A stretch of DNA of 64,000 bases, from positions 502,506 to 566,505 of the forward strand of contig CM007327.1 in assembly GCA_000333855.2 (NCBI GenBank), written 5' to 3'. The DNA is from Endotrypanum monterogeii. Its lineage: Eukaryota; Euglenozoa; Kinetoplastea; Trypanosomatida; Trypanosomatidae. The notes beneath the pieces are model-generated. The model had not been told where the DNA came from. It saw only the letters and a program-made list of their open reading frames with translations, and made no database searches. Within the stretch, counting starts at the first letter, position 1, and every line of letters starts with the position of its first letter. Position numbers and translations under genes: made by a program. Below, in pieces: positions 1 through 9,299 of the stretch.

Positions 1-1065
1 CTGTTTTATTTTTTTTTGTACCTATTTGTGGCTGTCGTCGTTTTTTTTCCGTTCTGCCTCCACTCCTCCCACTCTGTGTTGCCACCAGTGTGTGTGTGTG
101 TCTTTGGATCTTGACGAAGTGGTAGAGGTGTGTGGCGATGTCGGCAAACCGAGACACGTCTGTGGGAGGGGGGAGGGGGAGACCGACAGCGACAGAATCG
201 CGTAACAGCCGGCGATGGTTGATTCAAAAATCAGCCCAGCTAAAAGGAGAGAAGGAACCGCTCAGGGGAGAGGAGAGGGGGGATGGGGAGGGGGTACTGC
301 AAGTGTACTTGCCTCAAATGTAGGAAGCGAAGAGAAAAAGAATACTTAGCAGTAGTGGAATGGGTGAGGTCTGCGTGTACTCGCCTGTTCCGTTTTTCTT
401 CAAAAAAAAACTTTTTTTTTATCTTCCCCTTTCCGCCTTCCTGTCTCCTCGCAACGGCTGCCTACCAGTGCACTAATGTACCCGTATAGATCTTTGGGCG
501 TTGCTCATTGATTACTAGTTAATTTGTTTTGTAAGGCAACACCGAAACGAAAAAAAAAAAAGCATACATGAAAGTGCAAATCATCAGTAATAAATATCAA
601 TAGTGTATCGTGGTGAGTGTCCATCACGTAACCGGCGCTGCTGATTGGCGGGTGCGCGAGGATGTGTTTGTGCGAGACACACACACACACACACACACAC
701 GTGTATATATATGTTTAGGTGCGGATGAAATAACCACGCGTGAGGGGGGGGGGGAGGTGAGGTGAGAGGCCTTCAAGCACCATCACTCCACCTAACCTAT
801 TTTCTCTCTTTTCGTTGGTTTGAAAATTTTCTTCGTCTTCCCTTTCCCCCTCCGCACATTGACGTGCTGTGTGTGTATGACGCCTCACTGCTCTTCCTTT
901 TTCTCGCACTCCTTTGGAAAAAAAAAAAATAAAACATCACCCCCAAAATAACATGTCTCTATTTATTTATATATACATTTTATTTTTCTGCTTTGCAAAA
1001 CACGACACAGAGAAGTGCGCATTATTATTTTTTCTCCACCCTCCTTTCTTCACACACTCATCACA
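1..1065. other. intergenic / UTR sequence
   Basis: No convincing gene is seen. The stretch is made of T-rich and purine-rich runs with a (CA)n tract at about 676-700 and a poly-A run near 919-930. The probable spliced-leader acceptor of the next gene is the AG at 1009-1010, preceded by a T-rich tract. The few short open frames here have no codon bias and mostly lack an ATG. Confidence 0.6.
676..700. repeat. (CA)n microsatellite
   Basis: About 24 bases of uninterrupted AC dinucleotides followed by a short GTATATAT run. It is a simple repeat in the spacer before the nucleolar protein gene. Confidence 0.9.
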
Positions 1066-2037
1066 ATGCAGGAGTTCCACGCCTTCTCGGTGTCGCCACA
1101 CAAGGAACACAAGCTTGAGATCCCTGAGGGATTCGGCTTCCACCTCTCTGTCCTATCTCTACCGCGCGGCACCAATGGAAAGACAACGGTCTACGTCTCT
1201 GTTGACGGCAAATCATACGCGCTGGCCTCCCTCGACTCACAGCACAACATTCTGCAAGCGCCGACCGATCTTATATTCAACCATCTGCAGCAGGTCACGT
1301 TCTTCGCAAAGGGCTCAGCGACGGTACACTGCGTCGGCTATCGCCAAGATTTGGACCTCAATGACGACGATGCGTCATTCGCCATGGGTCAGGAAAGCGG
1401 TGAGGATACCAGTGACACTGAGGAAGCTGTGACGCTGCCGGTGGATGCCATCAAAGATTCCAAGACAGATAGGAGGAAGGGCGGTGCTGCTGTTGCTACG
1501 AAGGCATTTGAATATGGCGAGGACGCCGATGAAGAGGATGAGGATGAGGAGCTCACCGACAGTGCTCTCGACGCGTCTGACGAGGAGGACAACGAGGCAG
1601 GAATGGATGAGGATACCGATGAGGAGGAGCTCGACAGCGACGTGGCAGAGGAACCGAGAGGGGTGACGGCGCTCCACACGGACCCCACCGCCCCCTCCTC
1701 TGAGGATGAGGAGGACGACGAGGAGATGGAGATGGACAGCGACGACCTCGCCGCCATGGACGAAGACGAAGACGAGGACGAGGAGGAGCTCGAGGACGAC
1801 GAGGACGAGGACGAGGAGGAGGAGGAGGAGGAGGAGGAGGAAGAGAGGCCGCCGATGAAGGCTATGCGCACTGAAGGCCGTCCTAATGGCTCGTCGTCAC
1901 CGAACCGTCTCAATGGAAGCTCCCCGCAGGGACGCAATAGCAGTGGTGGTTCTCCGCAAGGTCGCTCCAGCGGTGGCATTCCCCAGCAGAGACGGAAGAG
2001 TGGCAGCGGTTCTCCGAACGGCCGTCGCAGTTTCTAA
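1066..2037 (+). CDS. Acidic nucleolar protein, NOPP44/46-like (323 aa)
   Basis: The first about 95 residues form a compact, beta-rich domain opening with MQEFHAFSVSP. It resembles the nucleoplasmin-like N-terminal domain of histone chaperones and FKBP39-type proteins. Residues about 95-260 are a very acidic linker ending in an almost pure Asp/Glu run. The last about 60 residues carry repeated SPxGR/SPNGR units rich in Gly, Ser and Arg. Globular domain, acidic tract and basic repeat tail is the layout of the trypanosomatid nucleolar phosphoproteins NOPP44/46, which act in 60S ribosome biogenesis. That identity is inferred from layout. The frame is open from a GTG at 1015, but the ATG at 1066 is chosen because trypanosomatids start at ATG and it lies about 55 bases after the AG at 1009-1010. 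A Ser-rich frame on the opposite strand is only a shadow of the acidic run. Confidence 0.75.
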   Translation: MQEFHAFSVSPHKEHKLEIPEGFGFHLSVLSLPRGTNGKTTVYVSVDGKSYALASLDSQHNILQAPTDLIFNHLQQVTFFAKGSATVHCVGYRQDLDLNDDDASFAMGQESGEDTSDTEEAVTLPVDAIKDSKTDRRKGGAAVATKAFEYGEDADEEDEDEELTDSALDASDEEDNEAGMDEDTDEEELDSDVAEEPRGVTALHTDPTAPSSEDEEDDEEMEMDSDDLAAMDEDEDEDEEELEDDEDEDEEEEEEEEEEERPPMKAMRTEGRPNGSSSPNRLNGSSPQGRNSSGGSPQGRSSGGIPQQRRKSGSGSPNGRRSF

Positions 2038-3055
2038 GACCCATCACCGCGACGCGGTTGGGTGTGCCGCGGTTGATCAAGAGAGGTCAAAAGAACAGAA
2101 AAAAGGCTTGCATCATGGAACGCTCTGACGGAGTAGGGAGGAGAGAGGGGAAGTGGGAATGGGGGAGGGAGTTGCAAAGGCTCAATTTGTGTTCTGCCTT
2201 CTCTGCAGCATCCTTTTGTGGATACCTTCGCGCTCGTGTTCTTTTGCAAAATTTCAGCGATGGAGGTGACTTCTACCCGATCCCATCTCTCTCTCTTGAG
2301 CCCCCCCCCCCTCCCCCCCTCTCCCTCCCCTCTCACACAAACACACACCCTCCCACCCACCCCAACTGCTGTTCTCGTTGTTGCTTCTACTGCTTGTTGT
2401 TTCTTTTTCTTGACCGTCCGTCACCGCGGAGAAATGTTTTCCCGTTTTATTACCCTAACGTGTAACTGAGTACTTGAGTTGATTGCTTCGTGGCTTTTTT
2501 TGTTTCTGAAGAGGTTTTATCTTGCTGCGAGAAAGAAGGGAAGGGAGCAGGGGAGGGAGGGGGGGGGGAGGAGGGAGGTGGGGATGCGGAGGAGAGGAGG
2601 GGTGATTTTTGTTTTCTATTTCTCAACCGTTAAAAGTCATAATTTTTTTTTTTTCACCCGAGGAAAAAAAAAACAAGAGGACCTGATATTTTTTTTTTTT
2701 CCCGAGAGCGCATATTAATTTCCTGTTGTCGATTCTCCCCTCTCTCCTTCCCTCCATCTTCCTTTTTCTGTTCCCTATCTCCCCTTCCTTTCCTCCCTCC
2801 CCTGCTCACCCCGCGACTCCCAAAATCATCTCCGAAGTGGACCTCCTCGGGTCATTTTAAAGCAGTTGACTATCTTCGTTAATTCTTGTCTTGTGCGTCT
2901 GCGTGTGTGTGGGTGAGGGGGGAGGCGTGCGAGCTAGTCGACGAAAAAAGAAGGCATTCGTGAAGGATGGGGGTGGGGGAGAGAAGTTCGCTCCCACACA
3001 ACATCAATGCCAGGGGAATATAAATGCCCTCCAGGGTAGAGGGCGGATGGGGCCT

Positions 3056-3056
3056 A

Positions 3057-3082
<26 letters not shown>
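3056..3082. repeat. (TA)n microsatellite
   Basis: An uninterrupted TA tract of about 27 bases, continuing into imperfect ATTTATAT sequence to about 3097. It lies in the spacer between the nucleolar protein gene and CIA2. Confidence 0.9.
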
Positions 3083-3090
<8 letters not shown>

Positions 3091-3600
3091 TTACATGTTT
3101 TTGTGTTTGCACCGCAGCGCCAATAAATACTACTCAGCAGAAGAGAGGAACTCATGCCGGTATGGCATCGAAGCCGTTGGTGCACCTCTGGCGCTTCGCC
3201 ACTGCACAGAGGACGTACGCACACAAACAAAAAAGAAACGTCAAGTAAGAGATATCCCACAGAGAAGGGGCGTCTTCTTAAAACATAATAAGGCTCCTAG
3301 CACTGATTATGAAGTGTAAGGGGACCAGATACTGCCAGATAAGGGCTTTGGATTCCCTTTGGAGGATGCGGCATATGGAGGTAGCAGGGTGTGTGTGGTG
3401 GGGGGGGGGAGGTGAGGGGGAGGAGCAGACATGCGTTACAGGGCGGTGGCTGACGTGAATCCTTTTCCCGACAAGACGTGTTTTGGCGCGGTACGTGCGA
3501 GCGCCTCCCTATTACTGCATCTCAAGGCGTTCTCATATCGCTCGGTGTCATCGGTGAAGGGAGGGTGCACTTGACATGCACCTATGCATCTCTTTCTCCG

Positions 3601-3627
3601 TATATATATATATATATATATATATAT
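3601..3627. repeat. (TA)n microsatellite
   Basis: A second pure TA tract about 190 bases upstream of the CIA2 start, probably in untranslated or intergenic RNA. Confidence 0.9.
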
Positions 3628-3818
3628 GTCTGCTGCCCTTCTCTGTGTCTCCGCAGCATTTCTCCCTTTTGTTTCTGTTACTGGCTTGCGGTGTGGCGCT
3701 CAACCTACTCCGCCCCCGCTTTTCCTGCGAGTGTTAGTGTCTGTGATAGTCATTCTTTAGCTTTTAATGCCCTCCCCCTTTTTCTCGGACAGAAAAAAAA
3801 TACTCCACACACTTCATC

Positions 3819-4307
3819 ATGGCCACGCTAGCCAACCCCAACCCCACTGTCTTCGAGCCAAGGTGTGATTCTCTAAATGATCGAACCGACGCGGAGCGTG
3901 CGGCTGAGAATGACGAGGGCACCGAAGACCCCATTGACGCATGGGAGATATTTGAGTTGATTCGTCGTATTCGAGATCCCGAGCATCCAAACTCACTCGA
4001 GCAGCTAAGGGTCGTTGAGCCCTCGCTTATTACTGTTAATTGGAGTAAGCGCCACATCCGTGTCCTCTTCACCCCGACCGTGCCTCATTGCAGCCTCACT
4101 GCACTTATAGGTCTCAGCATCCGTCTTCAGCTCGAGAGATCGCTGCCCGACTACACTAAAATTGATATTTATGTCACACCAGGTACCCATGAGCAGGAGG
4201 AGCAGGTGAACAAACAGCTCAACGACAAGGAGCGCGTTGCCGCTGCGCTGGAGAACACGAATCTCCTGAACGTGGTTGAGTCTTGTTTGAATGACCTGGA
4301 TGAGTAG
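3819..4307 (+). CDS. CIA2: CIA2 / MIP18-family Fe-S cluster targeting factor (162 aa)
   Basis: This is a DUF59 (MIP18/FAM96) protein. In other eukaryotes it works with CIAO1 and MMS19 in the cytosolic targeting complex that hands 4Fe-4S clusters to DNA-replication and repair enzymes. The family signature is clear: the segment PTVPHCSLTALIGLSIRLQL includes the conserved reactive cysteine (Cys91), and DAWEIFELIRRIRDPEHP precedes it. The length matches CIA2B/FAM96B (about 160 residues). The acidic, disordered N-terminus (residues 1-38) is usual for the family. The ATG at 3819 is the first after the AG at 3791-3792, giving a 5' leader of about 27 bases. Family assignment is strong; whether it is the CIA2A or CIA2B type cannot be decided here. 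Confidence 0.93.
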   Translation: MATLANPNPTVFEPRCDSLNDRTDAERAAENDEGTEDPIDAWEIFELIRRIRDPEHPNSLEQLRVVEPSLITVNWSKRHIRVLFTPTVPHCSLTALIGLSIRLQLERSLPDYTKIDIYVTPGTHEQEEQVNKQLNDKERVAAALENTNLLNVVESCLNDLDE

Positions 4308-5276
4308 TACAGGCAAGTGGTGGTGGTGGTGGTGACATGTGACGGTGTTTCGTTGGTCAACCAATACGAGTTCTGCTTGTGCTGCTGTAATGCCGTTTCT
4401 CCTTTTTTTTCCCTCTTCTGTTGCTATTGTGGTAGTGGTGGGGGTACCGCTGCCTGTTAGGGACATGGGTGTGTCTGTGTCTGTGTCTCTGTGTGTGTGT
4501 GTGTGTGTCTTTCTCTCCAGGGGTGTCGAGGCACTGACGGACTCCTCCTCATAGCAACTAACCCACCCACGTGCATTTTATATCCAGCACATCTAGCTCT
4601 TCTGATGGCAGTGGTGAGTAGCAAACGACAGCGTGTCATGATCGTTTTCTTTCTCATTGATATGTTGTCTCGAGTGAAGCCGCGCTCGCTGCTGCTCTCT
4701 CACTCAACACCACTTTTTTTACTCGATGCGCCATTCCCCCCCCCCCCCTCTTCCCTTTTCTCCCCTTCGCGACTCCCCCCACGTCATTCCACGACCTATT
4801 GGAGGAACTCACCGCTCCTGCACAAACTCCCCTATCGCTAAATAAAGTTATCATCCTACACATCTTTTGCAGCTAAAGCGGGGCCCTTTCTTTTCTTCTT
4901 GTTTTCTGTGTTTCTTTCCAGGAAGTCTGTGTCTAGGTTCCTTCGCTGCCTGCACATGTCCTCTTCACGCGCACACTGCCTTCGTTGCGCGCATACCTTC
5001 TCCCGTTAACCGCTGTGGCTGCGTGTGTCTCTGTCTGCTTGTGTGAGAAGTACTTGTGACCTCCTTCACTCCCCCTCCTCTGCTCACAGGATCCATTGGT
5101 GTTCCTCCCCCATACCCCGCTAAGCACTACCGACATTGTTCCTTTTTTTGTTTCCCTTTTCACGTTCGGTCACGGACAGCATAGATGCTCAGATTTCTTT
5201 TAGACGTCGACACACGTAGCTCCGCACCCACGCTTTCTTACGGCTGCACCTGTCTTTGCCATTGCCAAATTGGAGC
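4308..5276. other. intergenic / UTR sequence
   Basis: Contains a GT microsatellite at 4490-4508, C-rich runs near 4735-4750 and repeated T/C-rich tracts. The helicase mRNA probably begins at the AG at 5178-5179. A short upstream ORF (5185-5280) lies in that leader and is listed separately. No other gene is seen. Confidence 0.6.
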
Positions 5277-5280
5277 ATGA
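5185..5280 (+). other. Upstream ORF overlapping the PIF1 helicase start
   Basis: The first ATG after the likely splice acceptor (AG 5178-5179) opens a 31-codon frame starting MLRFLLDVDT. Its TGA stop (5278-5280) overlaps the helicase ATG (5277-5279) in the arrangement ATGA. Such an overlap is compatible with stop-start coupling or with repression of the main ORF. If the leader is joined at a later AG (5191-5192 or about 5202-5203), the uORF is not in the mRNA. The sequence shows the overlap; any role is inference. Confidence 0.4.
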
Positions 5281-8200
5281 TGAACACGCACCCGTCAGTT
5301 CTTCCATGCGACGTGCCACCCGTTGTTTACGATACGAGCAGCCCACACTCGCGTTCACGTGACATCGACGAGCACTGCCGCGAATCTTGTCCTCCCCTTG
5401 CGACAGTTCAGTCAAGAAGCACAAACTCTTCTTCCCCCGCGCCGCTGCTCTCGATGCAGTACAGCAGACCCGCGTCGTCGTCGTCGTGCAGTCGTGCCAC
5501 GTGCAGCGAGGAAGCCTCCTCCAGGGTGACGCAAGCTCCATCCGCCGCGTTGCTTTTCAGGGGTGGCGACGCTCAGTTTTTGGGTTCTCAGTCACATGGC
5601 AGCAGGGACCCCAGCGATGCACCGTCCGCGAGAGTCACTGACGCTGAGGCGATGCCGCACCTTTCCCCTGCTGCTGTAATGGGTGTATCATCCCCGGGGT
5701 GCGGTTCTCCCACTCAAACTCAGGTGTTGCTAGCTTCAGGGTGCGTGCAGCATTGCGCGAGTGCGGCACACACCGCGGAGGCCGACGAGATCCACAGTTG
5801 TATGACTGTGTCCTCCACCGCATCTTCCCCAGGAGTGTCTTTGGTGCCTGTGCCGGTGCAGTCCCCAGCACTTTGCGTGGTACCCCCGCAGCACCAGTCA
5901 CGAGTGCCTCTGACGTTGTCTAGTAGCGAAGGCCGCTGCGGGTTTTCTGCGTCAGCTCCGCGTGCGAAAGAGGAGCCTGCTCCTCCCCTTCCCTGCAGCA
6001 GTTTTCTCACTCCGCCTGCGGTGGGGCGCGAAGCCCCCGGCTTCACACTATCTTCTGGGAGTCCAGCACCGTCGAAGCCGTCGAGCGGACCTCTGGCGGC
6101 AGGAGCGACAGTCGTGTGCAGTGGTGTTGGCAGAGGAGAGGCACACACGGGTGCTCCTCGTCGTCCCTACTCGCTTCTTGACTCAGAGTTGAGCGGTGGG
6201 CCCGTCGACGGCGTGTGCACTACATCGGGGGCCTCAGCAACACGCACCCCCGAGGGCTGCTCCATGCATCCAACAGAGCCGTGCGGGCTGTCACCTGCTG
6301 CCGAAAAGCATGACAGTTCAGTGGCTGAGAACGTGGCGCCAGAGTCCCAGCCGGCCACCTCCACGGCTTCGACCGAAGAGCCGGTGCTATCGGCCGAGCA
6401 GCAGTACGCGTTTCACACCGCGGTGAGGGACCAGCGCAGCGTCTTCATAACGGGTGGTGCCGGCACTGGCAAGTCGCACTTGCTGAGGACCATCATTCGT
6501 GCATTGCCTCCTTCGTCTACATTTGTAACGGCGACAACAGGCATTGCCGCTCTCAACCTCAGCGGGTCAACACTCCACAGTTTCGTAGGATGCGGGATCC
6601 CCAGCACCACGAGCACGCGCGACAGTCTTGTGAGCACTGTGTTCAGCAAGCAACGTTGTGTGCGCAGCTGGCGCATTTGCCGCACGCTGATCATTGATGA
6701 GGTTTCTATGCTGGAGCCAAGCTTTTTTGATCTCATAGATTATATCGCGCGACAAGTGCGCCATCGGCCAGAGGAGCCTTTCGGGGGTATCCAGTTGATC
6801 CTCTCAGGTGACTTTCTACAGCTCCCACCGGTGTCGCGCGAGCGTCGCGGCAGCACTCCTCAGTTCTGCTTCGAGGCGGAGTCGTGGCTCGGCGTAAACC
6901 CTCAGATATGTCTGCTCACCACACCGTTTCGTCAACGGAACCTCCGCTTCTTTTCCATTCTCAACGAGATGCGTTTCGGTGAATTGCGGCCGGAGTCAGT
7001 CGAGCTGCTCTACTCGCTCGATACAACGGAGCGGGTACACTTTGTGAGACGGTGCGATACCGTTCCCGCTGCAAAGGCAGGGGAAAACGACGCCTCATCG
7101 AAGGTTGGGCAACCGGATCTAAAGCGGGAGGCAGTCGTCAGCGCCGGGACATCCTCGCATGGTACAAACGCATGCAAGAGGGAGAGACCGAGCACAGGTG
7201 GGTGGCAAGGTCGACTGGAACTTGTCGACGGCCTCGGCCGCGTGATCGATGCTCCATTTGACGGCTATACCATCCTTCGCTCTACGCGAGCTGAGGTCGA
7301 CGCTGAAAATCAAAAGTACTACCGACAGCTCAAGACTGAGATCTTTATGTATCGTGGCTTTCATACGGGCAAGGGGGACTTTCCGGAAGGCACGTTGGCG
7401 AAGGTAGTGCACCTGCGCAAGGGTTGCCGTGTCATGCTCATCAAAAACTTCGATCCTCGTCTAGGACTCGTCAACGGCAGCACCGGTACTGTTACCGACT
7501 TTGTCGCCGTCTCCAGAGCCTATTTTTTCAAGACGACTGGCATTAACGCCAACGACGCGCGGGCTGTCTGTGTGGGGCGAGGTGCCAACATCAATCAGTC
7601 ACACATGATGCTGCCGGTGGTCGCTTTTGACTTGCGCGCTGCGGATGGCTCCATTGTGACACGTGAGATTGTCGTTGAGCCTCAGGAATGGAAAGAAATG
7701 CTCGGAACACGTGAGGTGTCGCGCTCTGTGCAGATTCCCCTTATCCTAGCGTACGCCATTACCATCCACAAATCGCAGGGGATGTCGTTGACGCAGGTGG
7801 ACATCGACTTCACCAACGTGTTTGAGTGTGGACAGTCGTATGTCGCGCTTTCGCGGTGCACGGATATGGAGTATGTACGACTCCACGGCTTCGATGCTCA
7901 TCGTGTAAGCACCAACCCCACGGCCCTTGCGTACTACAAGGCGCTTGCTCTACAGCAGCAGCGTCTGCAATGGCTTCGTTATCATGTACCACAGGTGGCA
8001 GCGGCGGCGGCGGCGTCGGAGGTGTTCAGCTGCACACCGTACGGGTACGTTCTTCCACCTGCAGGCCAGCTGTGCTTTGTGGCAGGTGAGCCGAAACCGA
8101 CAAGTGACACGATACTCCGTAACGACAGCACGTCGACCACCTCCAAGTCATCCAGCTGCTCGTCCTCTTCTTCTTCGGTCGAGAGGGATTATCTGGAACT

Positions 8201-9299
8201 GGAGACCACTGAGGGCCATCGTCCTTTCTCCCGCAATGAGGGCGAGCGACAGGGCGGGTGCGACCTTGGTTGTACGCGAAAAAGACAGAGAAGACGCAGC
8301 CAGCATCGCCCTCTCGGAGCTCGAGTCAAGTCGCTGACTCATGGTGCGGCGAGCCTTTCTCCGCAAACGAATGTTGCACTGGGTGAGAAGCCGAATGAAA
8401 ATGGTGACGCCGACTTCGACGGAGTTAACGAGACGGTAAGGCTAGATAGGCTGCGGCGCCGCATCACACCGCTGCTGACGACGGCCTCTATGGTGGGGCG
8501 CCTCGTCACCCGGAAAGCGATACCGTTGCATCAGGTCTATAACACTCGCATTGTGGTTGACGTGCACGCCCTTTTTCAGCTGGTCTCGGGTCCGGAGTCT
8601 GCGACTGCCTTCGACGTACTCTTTGGCGAGCGCGACAACATGATGCGAGTGCCTCTGAGTGTGTATACACTCGTTACGGAGGCTGCAGCCTACCGGAGCA
8701 CCAGCGAGTCACTCAGTCAGTCGGCATCATCTCATTATTCCGCGAGCGGATTGGGACGCAGCCGAAAAGAGGCCTCTGTGAGGAGCGACACCTTCGGTGC
8801 AAATAGATGTGGCCTCCAAAGGGAGCCCTTCGATGCTCCATTGCTGAGTGCGTCTGACGTGGCTGCGGAAGCTCTTGCAGTGATGGAGAGGGCCAAGCAA
8901 GATTTCTTCCTCGATGTGCAACGACCAGACCAAGTCTGTTCGCTTCCCGAGCCAGATTCTAGTTGGCTGCGGTTCACTGAAGTGCTGCCGCTGCTCCAGC
9001 GTTGGCGAGGAGGGTCAAATGTGAAGGACGGGGCGATGGGCGACGCTGTGAAGGGCTTTGATGATGATGATGCATGCCGTGAAGTGGACTTCATTCTCAA
9101 CCGAGACCCACGCGAGAACCTTCAACACCACGCGATCCTCGAGTACGCCCTTTTCTTGAAGGCTACCTTCGGCCAGGACGTCGTCATCTGCACCGACTGC
9201 TTTTCACTGGCTGCGTACGCCCTGGCATGGCGGTTGCGCGTGGTCTCAACAGATCGCTTGTGTAGCAGCAACAGCGGCAGCGATGGATTGATTGTCTGA
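5277..9299 (+). CDS. PIF1-family 5'-3' DNA helicase with C-terminal PIN-like domain (1340 aa)
   Basis: The helicase core spans about residues 380-890. It shows Walker A GGAGTGKS (about 393-400), Walker B IIDEVSML (Asp474, Glu475), SGDFLQLPPV, TPFRQRN, the LVNGSTGTV segment, ITIHKSQGMSL (about 828-838) and the SYVALSRC motif VI. These define the PIF1 subfamily of SF1B helicases, expanded to about eight paralogues in trypanosomatids; the paralogue number cannot be assigned. Residues 1-370 are Ser/Pro-rich and probably disordered, as is about 960-1060. Residues about 1090-1320 look like a PIN nuclease fold: VVDVHALF (Asp1095), VPLSVYTLVTEA (Glu1135), HHAILEYALFL (Glu1289) and VVICTDCFSLAAYALA (Asp1307). 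The frame is open from a TTG at 5256, but the first ATG is 5277. Confidence 0.9.
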   Translation: MMNTHPSVLPCDVPPVVYDTSSPHSRSRDIDEHCRESCPPLATVQSRSTNSSSPAPLLSMQYSRPASSSSCSRATCSEEASSRVTQAPSAALLFRGGDAQFLGSQSHGSRDPSDAPSARVTDAEAMPHLSPAAVMGVSSPGCGSPTQTQVLLASGCVQHCASAAHTAEADEIHSCMTVSSTASSPGVSLVPVPVQSPALCVVPPQHQSRVPLTLSSSEGRCGFSASAPRAKEEPAPPLPCSSFLTPPAVGREAPGFTLSSGSPAPSKPSSGPLAAGATVVCSGVGRGEAHTGAPRRPYSLLDSELSGGPVDGVCTTSGASATRTPEGCSMHPTEPCGLSPAAEKHDSSVAENVAPESQPATSTASTEEPVLSAEQQYAFHTAVRDQRSVFITGGAGTGKSHLLRTIIRALPPSSTFVTATTGIAALNLSGSTLHSFVGCGIPSTTSTRDSLVSTVFSKQRCVRSWRICRTLIIDEVSMLEPSFFDLIDYIARQVRHRPEEPFGGIQLILSGDFLQLPPVSRERRGSTPQFCFEAESWLGVNPQICLLTTPFRQRNLRFFSILNEMRFGELRPESVELLYSLDTTERVHFVRRCDTVPAAKAGENDASSKVGQPDLKREAVVSAGTSSHGTNACKRERPSTGGWQGRLELVDGLGRVIDAPFDGYTILRSTRAEVDAENQKYYRQLKTEIFMYRGFHTGKGDFPEGTLAKVVHLRKGCRVMLIKNFDPRLGLVNGSTGTVTDFVAVSRAYFFKTTGINANDARAVCVGRGANINQSHMMLPVVAFDLRAADGSIVTREIVVEPQEWKEMLGTREVSRSVQIPLILAYAITIHKSQGMSLTQVDIDFTNVFECGQSYVALSRCTDMEYVRLHGFDAHRVSTNPTALAYYKALALQQQRLQWLRYHVPQVAAAAAASEVFSCTPYGYVLPPAGQLCFVAGEPKPTSDTILRNDSTSTTSKSSSCSSSSSSVERDYLELETTEGHRPFSRNEGERQGGCDLGCTRKRQRRRSQHRPLGARVKSLTHGAASLSPQTNVALGEKPNENGDADFDGVNETVRLDRLRRRITPLLTTASMVGRLVTRKAIPLHQVYNTRIVVDVHALFQLVSGPESATAFDVLFGERDNMMRVPLSVYTLVTEAAAYRSTSESLSQSASSHYSASGLGRSRKEASVRSDTFGANRCGLQREPFDAPLLSASDVAAEALAVMERAKQDFFLDVQRPDQVCSLPEPDSSWLRFTEVLPLLQRWRGGSNVKDGAMGDAVKGFDDDDACREVDFILNRDPRENLQHHAILEYALFLKATFGQDVVICTDCFSLAAYALAWRLRVVSTDRLCSSNSGSDGLIV

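Larger units (their letters stand above)
2038..3818. other. intergenic / UTR sequence with (TA)n tracts
   Basis: About 1.8 kb without a recognisable gene. It holds C-rich and G-rich runs, poly-T runs near 2649-2700 and TA microsatellites at 3056-3082 and 3601-3627. The acceptor for the CIA2 gene is probably the AG at 3791-3792, following a T/C-rich tract. Short frames here are simple-sequence translations. Confidence 0.6.

Noticed and set aside
1389..1979. 196-codon Ser-rich open frame on the minus strand
   Set aside because: It is the antisense of the GAG/GAC-rich acidic run in the nucleolar protein gene, giving poly-Ser. It has no independent support.
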